From Faecousia sp. (GTDB taxonomy: Bacteria > Bacillota > Clostridia > Oscillospirales > Oscillospiraceae), in the NCBI GenBank assembly GCA_029258495.1, contig JARHYV010000360.1:1-5252 (forward strand): a DNA stretch of 5,252 nt, in the 5' to 3' direction. Below the pieces are notes generated by a model, which was not told the origin of the DNA, did not search any database, and saw only the letters and a list, made by a program, of their open reading frames with translations. Both the position numbers and the translations under genes were made by a program. Positions 1 through 4,892 of this stretch are shown here, one piece after another; position 1 is the stretch's first letter, and every line of letters begins with the position of its first letter.

Positions 1-1266
1 CTGGACGATGTAGCCAGCTACAATATGGGGCTTGTATCCAGTGCTTACCTTCGTCCTGTGCCCATTTTCAATCTGCTGTCCGTTCTGGAGGGCAAGCTGC
101 TGAACGACTCCAAGATCCAAAGCGACATGGTTTCCGGCGAGGTTACCATTGCGCTGCCCCAGAGCAGAGAGAACCTCCTGTTCCATAAGAAGGAGTCCAT
201 TGTGGTCTGCGGCAATCAGCCGGATATGATCCAACGGGCGCTGAGCCTGAATGTCAACTGCCTGATCCTGTGTCAGGCGGAGATCACCGATGATCTGCGC
301 CAGATCGAGAGCGATACCAATGTGATCGTCACGCCTTATGATGCGTATCGGGCGCTGCGCCTGATCTTCCAGTCTGCTCCCGTGAGCCGTGTCTGCCAGA
401 CCAGAGATTTGACCTGTTTCCATCTGGATGACCGGGTGGACGATGTCCGTGAGCAGGTGCTCAAGCACCACGCCCACTGCTATCCCATCCTTGACAGCGA
501 TGAGCGTGTCGTTGGCATCCTGACCCGTCAGCATCTGCTCCGTCCGCGGCGCAAGCGTGTGGTTCTGGTGGATCATAACGAGGCGGCGCAGTCCGTCCCC
601 GGACTGGAGGAGGCGGAGATCCTTGAGATCATCGACCATCACCGTCTGGCGGATATCCAGACCAATAATCCCATCTATGTACGCAACGAGCCTGTGGGCT
701 CCACCAACACCATCATTGCCGGTATGTTCCAGGAGCGCGGGCTGATGCCGTCGGAGAATATGGCAGGCATGATGGCGGCAGCCATTGTTTCCGATACGGT
801 CATGTTCAAATCACCCACTTGTACAGAGCGGGATAAGCGGATGGCGGAGCGTCTGGCTCGGATCGCCAATGTATCTCTGGATGAACTGGGCAAGGAGATC
901 TTCTCTGCCACCCAGAGTGCAAAGAGCCCCAGAGATCTGCTGTTTACCGATTACAAGGAGTTCCATATTGCAGGGTATAATCTTGCCGTGGCACAGATCA
1001 CCTGTGTGGACTCGCCTGCCATGCTGACAAGAAAGGACGATTTCCTTGCAGAGATGCGCAAGGTCGCCGAAGAAAAGGAATTCTCCATGGTGATCCTGAT
1101 GCTGACGGATGTGCTGCTGGAAGGTACGCAGCTGCTGTTCGTAGGGGATGAGGAGATCATCAGTCAGGCATTCAATGTGACCCCCAAGGACAACACTGTT
1201 TTCCTGCCCAGAGTCATGAGCCGCAAAAAGCAGGTGATCCCAAGCCTGTCTGCGCTGTGGGGCTGA
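1..1266 (+). CDS. CBS/DRTGG-domain manganese-dependent inorganic pyrophosphatase (family II, DHH), 5'-truncated
   Basis: Cytosolic enzyme that hydrolyses pyrophosphate to phosphate; in CBS-containing members of this family adenine nucleotides modulate activity. The frame is open from base 1 (421 visible codons, TGA at 1264-1266), so the ATG at base 25 is internal, not the start. Visible order: end of the first CBS domain (codons 1-30), a DRTGG domain (about 38-128), a second CBS domain (about 129-180), the second half of the DHH domain, then a DHHA2 domain (about 325-421). Catalytic motifs seen: VDHNE (bases 568-582), IDHH (631-642), PVGSTNTII (691-717), SDT followed by FKSPT (790-825), and the substrate-binding SRKKQ (1219-1233). 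The N-terminal metal-binding DHH segment lies upstream of the window. Full-length relatives are about 540-550 aa, so roughly 120-130 residues are missing. It converges on the hydrogenase gene. No frameshift is seen. No settled gene symbol exists; ppaC is used for shorter relatives. Confidence 0.93.
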   Translation: MDDVASYNMGLVSSAYLRPVPIFNLLSVLEGKLLNDSKIQSDMVSGEVTIALPQSRENLLFHKKESIVVCGNQPDMIQRALSLNVNCLILCQAEITDDLRQIESDTNVIVTPYDAYRALRLIFQSAPVSRVCQTRDLTCFHLDDRVDDVREQVLKHHAHCYPILDSDERVVGILTRQHLLRPRRKRVVLVDHNEAAQSVPGLEEAEILEIIDHHRLADIQTNNPIYVRNEPVGSTNTIIAGMFQERGLMPSENMAGMMAAAIVSDTVMFKSPTCTERDKRMAERLARIANVSLDELGKEIFSATQSAKSPRDLLFTDYKEFHIAGYNLAVAQITCVDSPAMLTRKDDFLAEMRKVAEEKEFSMVILMLTDVLLEGTQLLFVGDEEIISQAFNVTPKDNTVFLPRVMSRKKQVIPSLSALWG

Positions 1267-1289
1267 GCCGCAGGAAGAAACCGACATAC

Positions 1290-1330
1290 AAAAAGGAGAC
1301 ACTTCTCACGGAAGTGTCTCCTGATTTTTT
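1290..1330. terminator. Bidirectional Rho-independent terminator between convergent genes
   Basis: A perfect 11-bp stem, AGGAGACACTT (1294-1304) with AAGTGTCTCCT (1312-1322), closes a 7-nt loop. On the plus strand it is followed by six T (1325-1330), serving the pyrophosphatase gene that stops at 1266. On the minus strand it is followed by a run of T (complement of A at 1290-1294), serving the hydrogenase gene that stops 21 nt away at 1344. Confidence 0.92.
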
Positions 1331-1343
1331 GTTCAGTTGATTT

Positions 1344-2849
1344 TTAATCCAGACCTTCACCGGCATCCCGGTAGGCACTTTCCAGAGGACTGGTCTTGTC
1401 GGCCTCGGCGGTGAAACGGTTGATGACTCTTGTGGCATGCTCCACGCTCAGCAGCGTGCCGGCACCGGCTACGCAGCCGCCGGGACAGGCCATGCCCTCC
1501 AAGAGGTAGCCCTTGTATTTTCCGGCCTTAGCCATCTGCATCATCTTGCGGCATTCCCGAAGTCCGTCGGCCCGGGCAATCTTGACCTCCAGATCCGGAT
1601 GGGTCTCGTGAATGACACCTGCAACGGCACCGGCGACACCGCCGGATACGGCGAACCCTCTGCCGGCGGCAGTGCCCTCGTTTGCAACCTCGGCATCCTC
1701 CAGCTGCTCAAAGTCGATCTCCTTTGCCTCGAACATGCCCTGCAGCTCTTCAAAGGTCAGGACAAAATCCACATCGGAGCGAATGGTCTCCCGAATGGCC
1801 TCCAGTTTCTTTGCAGCACAGGGGCCGACGAAAACGATCTTGCAATCGGGGAACTTCTTCTTCATCAGCCGTGCGGTGTAAACCATAGGGGTCAGGGTCA
1901 TGGAGATGTTCTTTGCCTGAGCAGGGAACATTTTCTGAACCATTGCATGCCATGCAGGGCAGCAGGAGGTTGCCATGAATTCCTGCTCGGCGGGAACCTT
2001 CTCCAAGAAGTCCTTTGCCTCTTCGATGGTGCACATGTCGGCACCGATGGCGACTTCCACCACGCGGTCAAAGCCAAGGACATTCATAGCGGCGTTGAAC
2101 TTGCCGGGGGTGGCATGCTTGCCGAACTGACCGGCAAAGGCAGGGGCAACGATGGCAATGACCTGATCGCCCTTGAGGATGGACTGGATGACCTGGAAGA
2201 TCTGACCCTTGTCTACGATGGCGCCAAAGGGGCAGCTGACCAGACACTGACCGCAGGCAACGCACTTGTCCTGATTGATGACGGCACGGCCGTCCGGGCC
2301 GGATGTGATGGCGTCTACACCGCAGGCAGCCTCACAGGGACGCTCCAGCTTGATGATGGCATGATAGGGACATGCATCGGCACATTTTCCGCACTTGATG
2401 CACTTTTCTTTGTCGATCTTGCTTTTGCCGTTGATAAAGGAGATCGCACCGACAGGGCATACCTTCTGGCAGGATGCAGCCAGACAGTTCTGGCAGCTTT
2501 CGGTCACACGATACTGCTTGGTGGGGCATGCATGGCATGCATAGGGAATGATGTTGATCAGAGGCGGCTCGTAGTACTGCTCGGCAACGGCAGCAGCGTC
2601 CATGCCGTCGGTCATCAGAGTTCTGGTCTGGACAGGACGGACACCGAGACCCATTGCAAGGCGCACACGCTCACCGGCGATGGCACGCTCCAGGAAGATG
2701 GACTCTCTGTGCATGGGGTGGTCGCCGGGGACGATCTTGTAGGGCAGATCCTCCGCATGGCTGTAATCTCCGCCGGAGTATGCCATTCTGGCAACCTCGG
2801 TAAAGACGGACTTGCGAATATCGGTGATCAGGGAAGGGATTCCTCTCAT
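1344..2849 (-). CDS. Monomeric [FeFe]-hydrogenase, group B-like, with ferredoxin-type iron-sulfur domains
   Basis: A 501-aa iron-only hydrogenase that would interconvert protons and H2, probably with ferredoxin as partner, in the cytosol; no signal peptide or membrane segment is seen. Residues 1-100 contain no cysteine. Residues 105-206 hold 16 cysteines, enough for four [4Fe-4S] clusters: CxxC at 105/108, C119-x2-C-x4-C-x3-C131, C150-x2-C-x2-C-x3-C160, CxxxC at 172/176, and C196-x2-C-x2-C-x3-C206. The H-cluster domain follows: loop 1 TSCCPAW (294-300), loop 2 GPCAAKK (342-348), loop 3 MACPGGCVAGAG (453-464). Predicted cluster ligands are C297, C344, C455 and C459, with C296 as the proton-transfer cysteine. 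The Ala after Pro in loop 1, Gly for Met in loop 2 and the missing GGGQP in loop 3 fit group B (the Clostridium pasteurianum CpIII type) better than group A. ATG is preceded by AAAAAGGAG 7 nt away. No partner subunit or maturase gene is adjacent. Confidence 0.92.
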   Translation of the reverse strand: MRGIPSLITDIRKSVFTEVARMAYSGGDYSHAEDLPYKIVPGDHPMHRESIFLERAIAGERVRLAMGLGVRPVQTRTLMTDGMDAAAVAEQYYEPPLINIIPYACHACPTKQYRVTESCQNCLAASCQKVCPVGAISFINGKSKIDKEKCIKCGKCADACPYHAIIKLERPCEAACGVDAITSGPDGRAVINQDKCVACGQCLVSCPFGAIVDKGQIFQVIQSILKGDQVIAIVAPAFAGQFGKHATPGKFNAAMNVLGFDRVVEVAIGADMCTIEEAKDFLEKVPAEQEFMATSCCPAWHAMVQKMFPAQAKNISMTLTPMVYTARLMKKKFPDCKIVFVGPCAAKKLEAIRETIRSDVDFVLTFEELQGMFEAKEIDFEQLEDAEVANEGTAAGRGFAVSGGVAGAVAGVIHETHPDLEVKIARADGLRECRKMMQMAKAGKYKGYLLEGMACPGGCVAGAGTLLSVEHATRVINRFTAEADKTSPLESAYRDAGEGLD

Positions 2850-2856
2850 TTAGATT

Positions 2857-2865
2857 CTCCTTTTT
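2857..2865 (-). promoter_or_regulatory. Ribosome binding site of the hydrogenase gene
   Basis: The minus strand reads AAAAAGGAG, ending 7 nt before the ATG at 2849. This supports the chosen start, which also gives the Met-Arg-Gly-Ile N terminus. Confidence 0.85.
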
Positions 2866-2872
2866 GAAATAA

Positions 2873-2894
2873 CTATAATCTGATAAAATTATAG
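2873..2894. repeat. Inverted repeat overlapping the hydrogenase -10 element
   Basis: CTATAAT (2873-2879) and ATTATAG (2888-2894) are perfect 7-bp inverted arms around an 8-bp spacer. One arm is the -10 hexamer of the hydrogenase promoter and the other lies at or just past the likely transcription start. It may be a regulator site, or chance in A/T-rich DNA. Confidence 0.4.
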
Positions 2895-2896
2895 CA
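2888..2896 (-). promoter_or_regulatory. Extended -10 promoter of the hydrogenase gene
   Basis: The minus strand reads TGCTATAAT, a consensus extended -10 (TGnTATAAT). The hexamer 17 bp further upstream (2911-2916, TAGCTT) is a poor -35, so the TG element and the A/T-rich upstream DNA probably carry recognition. Transcription would start near 2881, giving a leader of about 30 nt. Confidence 0.7.
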
Positions 2897-2977
2897 AAGA
2901 TTTATAAAAAAAGCTATTAGTGATTATTTAGATAATTGCACAAAATGTTATGTTTTTCCTGTGGATTTTTCCATTTC

Positions 2978-2994
2978 AACCCCCTTAGGGGGTT
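2978..2994. repeat. 17-bp perfect palindrome, AACCCCCTTAGGGGGTT
   Basis: Eight-base arms are symmetric about T2986. It lies 128 bp upstream of the hydrogenase start codon and 72 bp downstream of the small gene's stop codon. No T tract follows on either strand, so it is not a standard terminator. G/C blocks inside an A/T-rich intergenic region make it stand out. It could be a protein-binding site or an RNA hairpin on a minus-strand transcript from the small gene. Confidence 0.6.
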
Positions 2995-3049
2995 ACATGA
3001 GTGGTTTATACCGAAAATAGGTCAATCGGAGCAGATGCAGGCTAAGTAG

Positions 3050-3065
3050 TGCCGGAAAACCGGCA
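3050..3065 (-). terminator. Small hairpin directly after the stop codon of the 56-aa gene (weak terminator candidate)
   Basis: On the minus strand TGCCGG and CCGGCA form a 6-bp stem with a TTTT loop, starting at the base next to the TAA stop (3066-3068). The sequence after it is not T-rich, so intrinsic termination is doubtful. Confidence 0.3.
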
Positions 3066-3236
3066 TTACATGATGTGTTCCTCGGCGCAGTTATCCAGTA
3101 CCGGATACCCCGTTTCGCTGAGATCGGGGGCTGCGAATTTCTTGATGCTCACCGCATCGAATTCCGGACAAACTCTGGCCTCTGGGTCGAGCCTCAGATC
3201 CACGGTGTTGGTGGTCATGGGCTTTTTCTTCTTCAT
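3066..3236 (-). CDS. Small hypothetical protein, 56 aa, with a good ribosome binding site
   Basis: I do not recognise the product. The minus strand reads ATG at 3236 and TAA at 3066-3068. GAGGTGA (3242-3248) lies upstream, its GAGG core 8 nt from the ATG, a well-placed Shine-Dalgarno. The protein begins MKKKKPMTTNTVDLRL and ends LDNCAEEHIM. It is hydrophilic, with eight Lys/Arg, ten Asp/Glu and two cysteines (C23 in VCPEF, C50 near the end). There is no membrane segment and no convincing signal peptide despite the lysine start. An extended -10-like TGATAAAAT sits 38 bp before the start. It lies on the same strand as, and 216 bp upstream of, the hydrogenase gene, so co-transcription is possible but the hydrogenase also has its own promoter. 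A second Met at residue 7 lacks a Shine-Dalgarno. Confidence that it is translated is fair; no function is proposed. Confidence 0.65.
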   Translation of the reverse strand: MKKKKPMTTNTVDLRLDPEARVCPEFDAVSIKKFAAPDLSETGYPVLDNCAEEHIM

Positions 3237-3241
3237 AAAAA

Positions 3242-3248
3242 TCACCTC
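3242..3248 (-). promoter_or_regulatory. Ribosome binding site of the 56-aa gene
   Basis: The minus strand reads GAGGTGA followed by five T and then ATG. This site is the main reason for calling a gene here. Confidence 0.65.
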
Positions 3249-3273
3249 ATGATAGGATGCCCGGGACGATGAG

Positions 3274-3282
3274 ATTTTATCA
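3274..3282 (-). promoter_or_regulatory. Possible extended -10 element of the 56-aa gene
   Basis: The minus strand reads TGATAAAAT, a match to TGnTATAAT with one mismatch. No good -35 is seen at 16-18 bp spacing. It would give a leader of about 30 nt. Confidence 0.4.
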
Positions 3283-3339
3283 GATGGATCTTACAAAAAA
3301 TCAGGGCAGACTTTGTCGAATTCGCAGGAAGAATAATGC

Positions 3340-3368
3340 TTGCAAATCATGGAAAGGTGTGCTATAAT
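3340..3368 (+). promoter_or_regulatory. Promoter of the tRNA-Gly gene
   Basis: TTGCAA (3340-3345) and TATAAT (3363-3368) are separated by exactly 17 bp, and the -10 is extended (TGCTATAAT from 3360). Transcription should begin near 3375, about 7 nt before the mature tRNA. Confidence 0.85.
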
Positions 3369-3381
3369 CATCTGGAACGAT

Positions 3382-3455
3382 GCGGGTATAATTCATCGGT
3401 AGAATGCGACCTTCCCAAGGTTGATAGGTGGGTTCGACTCCCATTACCCGCTCCA
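3382..3455 (+). tRNA. tRNA-Gly (anticodon CCC), CCA encoded
   Basis: A 74-nt cloverleaf can be folded by eye. The acceptor stem GCGGGTA pairs perfectly with TACCCGC (3445-3451). The D arm is ATTC/GAAT around ATCGGTA. The anticodon stem CGACC/GGTTG encloses TTCCCAA, with anticodon CCC at 3414-3416. The T arm is GTGGG-TTCGACT-CCCAT. The discriminator base is T3452, as usual for bacterial tRNA-Gly, and CCA is encoded at 3453-3455. It decodes GGG. It stands alone with its own promoter and terminator. Confidence 0.96.
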
Positions 3456-3485
3456 AAGACCACTCATTTTGAGTGGTCTTTTTTT
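3456..3485 (+). terminator. Rho-independent terminator of tRNA-Gly
   Basis: AAGACCACTC (3456-3465) pairs with GAGTGGTCTT (3471-3480) around ATTTT, and a T run reaches 3485. It begins right after the encoded CCA. Confidence 0.93.
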
Positions 3486-3509
3486 CTGTTTTACAACGCG
3501 TTGCTGTAT

Positions 3510-3540
3510 AAAAAGAGGACATCCATGGGGATGTCCTCTT
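3510..3540 (-). terminator. Rho-independent terminator of murA
   Basis: A perfect 12-bp stem, AAGAGGACATCC (3513-3524) with GGATGTCCTCTT (3529-3540), has an ATGG loop. It lies 5 nt past the murA stop on the minus strand and is followed there by a T run (complement of A at 3510-3514). A T run at 3543-3547 could also let it stop plus-strand readthrough from the tRNA. Confidence 0.92.
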
Positions 3541-3545
3541 GATTT

Positions 3546-4811
3546 TTAGTCCTCAATACGGCGGATCTGGGCGCCGAGAGCGGTGAATTTCTCAATCAGA
3601 CGCTCATAGCCGCGCTCCACATAGTGGACATTCTCCACATAGGTGGTGCCTTCGGCAGCCAGACCTGCGATGATCAGCGCCGCACCGGCGCGCAGATCCC
3701 GGGCATGGACGGTGGCTCCGCAGAGCTTGTCGGTTCCGGTGATGGATGCGGTCTTGCCGTTGATCTGGATATTGGCACCCATGGACTCCAGCTCAGAGCA
3801 GTAACCGAAGAAACGGGTCTCGTAAACACTTTCGGTCAGACGGCTGATGCCGTTGGCAAGTGCCATGCATACGCAGATCTGAGCCTGCATGTCCGTGGGG
3901 AAACCGGGGTAGGGCATGGTCTTGACAGTGATGCGGCGCAGTCCGCCCTTGCGTTCCACATGGATGGAATCGTCGTATTCGGTGATCCTGGCACCCAGCT
4001 CGCGCAGTCTGGTGGTGATGCATTCCATGTGCTTGGGGATGACATTCTGCACCATGATGCTGCCGCCGGTGGCGACAACTGCTGCCATATAGGTGCCTGC
4101 CTCGATCTGATCGGGGATCACGGCGTAGGAGCCGCCCTTCAGGGACTTGACACCGCGGATCTTGACGGTATCCGTGCCGGCGCCGGTGATCCGTGCGCCC
4201 ATGGTGTTCAGGAAGTTGGCAAGATCTACGATATGCGGCTCTTTTGCGGCATTTTCGATGATGGTTTGTCCGGGCATCAGGGTAGCGGCCAGAATGATAT
4301 TGATGGTGGCACCGACGCTGACCACATCCAGACTGATGCGGGAACCCTGAAGACCCTCTGCTCCGGCAGAAAGCTCTACATATTCATCGGTTTCGTCCAC
4401 CTCGGCACCCAGAGCAAGAAAGCCCTTGATGTGCTGATCGATGGGACGGGATGCGAAGTTGCAGCCGCCGGGCAGTGCCACATGTGCCTTGCCGAAACGA
4501 CCCAGCAGTGCGCCCATCAGATAGTAGCTGGCGCGGATTTTTTTGACGAGCTTGGGATCCGGTTCGCCGGACTCTACATTGGTGGTGTCGATTTCCAGAG
4601 TACTGGGATCGACCCATTCGACCTGAGCGTTCATGCTGCGCAGGATGTCAAGAAGGATCCGAACATCAGAGATGTCCGGCACATTTTCAATGCGGCATTT
4701 GCCGCGAACCAGAAGTGTGGCAGGCAGTATGCCAACAACGGCGTTTTTTGCTCCGCTGATCACGACTTCGCCGTTCAGGGGCGCACCGCCGATAATTTCA
4801 TATTTTGCCAA
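3546..4811 (-). CDS. murA: UDP-N-acetylglucosamine 1-carboxyvinyltransferase (MurA, MurZ/MurAB type)
   Basis: Catalyses the first committed step of peptidoglycan synthesis in the cytosol: transfer of enolpyruvate from phosphoenolpyruvate to UDP-GlcNAc. It is 421 aa, the family's normal length, with the two-lobed EPSP-synthase fold expected throughout. Residues seen: SGAKN with K22, the substrate-binding R93 (KIRASYY), the fosfomycin-target cysteine C117 in GGCNFASRPIDQH, D307 in PGFPTDMQAQ, R374 in DLRAGAALI, and R400 in VERGYE. The motifs RASYYLMGALLGRF and LDVVSVGATIN match the second-copy MurZ/MurAB branch of Firmicutes as I remember it. The start is TTG (4809-4811): it gives the family N terminus MAKYEIIGG, has AAGGAGAGG 7 nt upstream, and an in-frame TAA lies just beyond. 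The gene has its own promoter and terminator, so it is probably monocistronic even though the methyltransferase gene lies 81 bp upstream on the same strand. Confidence 0.96.
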   Translation of the reverse strand: MAKYEIIGGAPLNGEVVISGAKNAVVGILPATLLVRGKCRIENVPDISDVRILLDILRSMNAQVEWVDPSTLEIDTTNVESGEPDPKLVKKIRASYYLMGALLGRFGKAHVALPGGCNFASRPIDQHIKGFLALGAEVDETDEYVELSAGAEGLQGSRISLDVVSVGATINIILAATLMPGQTIIENAAKEPHIVDLANFLNTMGARITGAGTDTVKIRGVKSLKGGSYAVIPDQIEAGTYMAAVVATGGSIMVQNVIPKHMECITTRLRELGARITEYDDSIHVERKGGLRRITVKTMPYPGFPTDMQAQICVCMALANGISRLTESVYETRFFGYCSELESMGANIQINGKTASITGTDKLCGATVHARDLRAGAALIIAGLAAEGTTYVENVHYVERGYERLIEKFTALGAQIRRIED

Positions 4812-4818
4812 GGATAAT

Positions 4819-4827
4819 CCTCTCCTT
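4819..4827 (-). promoter_or_regulatory. Ribosome binding site deciding the TTG start of murA
   Basis: The minus strand reads AAGGAGAGG, 7 nt before TTG at 4811. No ATG or GTG lies in frame between this site and the TAA upstream, so TTG is the only start that fits the family N terminus. Confidence 0.85.
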
Positions 4828-4853
4828 GTGATTCGTTAGGGATAGTTTTTTTC

Positions 4854-4882
4854 ATTATACCATGAAAAAGGGATTATGTAAA
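4854..4882 (-). promoter_or_regulatory. Promoter of murA
   Basis: On the minus strand TTTACA (4877-4882) and TATAAT (4854-4859) are 17 bp apart, with an extended -10 (TGGTATAAT). The likely start is near 4847, giving a leader of about 35 nt. It sits in the gap after the methyltransferase gene. Confidence 0.85.
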
Positions 4883-4892
4883 GTAGCAATCT

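Noticed and set aside
811..1302. A 163-codon minus-strand frame opposite the pyrophosphatase
   Set aside because: Codon-aligned antisense shadow of a well-conserved gene, with its 5' end running into the terminator hairpin.
1437..2867. A 476-codon open frame on the plus strand opposite the hydrogenase
   Set aside because: Its codons are aligned with those of the hydrogenase, so it stays open simply because the real gene does not use TTA, CTA or TCA there. The translation resembles no protein, and the real strand has Fe-S and H-cluster motifs, an RBS and a promoter.
2874..2879. TATAAT on the plus strand as a possible divergent promoter
   Set aside because: No -35 at suitable spacing and no TG extension, and no plus-strand gene follows before the tRNA, which has its own promoter.
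2923..2936. ATTAT-TTAG-ATAAT inverted repeat as a possible Rex or other redox-regulator site
   Set aside because: Arms of only 5 bp, and no TTGTTAA/TTAACAA-like Rex half-sites are present.
2953..2973. Direct repeat TTTTTCC (2953 and 2966) and a short TGGA/TCCA inverted repeat upstream of the hydrogenase
   Set aside because: Too short and too A/T-rich to separate from chance.
3049..3272. Two plus-strand frames (from 3049 and 3075) in the intergenic region
   Set aside because: Both begin with GTG without a Shine-Dalgarno, and one is codon-aligned antisense to the better-supported 56-aa minus-strand gene.
3301..3522. A 73-codon minus-strand frame across the tRNA
   Set aside because: It is the antisense of tRNA-Gly and its terminator; the stretch resembling GVEPTYQPWEGRILPMNYTR is a familiar spurious translation of tRNA genes.
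3336..3542. A 68-codon plus-strand frame over the tRNA promoter, tRNA and terminators
   Set aside because: It covers a complete RNA gene with its promoter and terminator and has no credible RBS.
3624..4817. A 397-codon open frame on the plus strand opposite murA
   Set aside because: Same codon-aligned antisense effect; murA has all catalytic residues on the minus strand.
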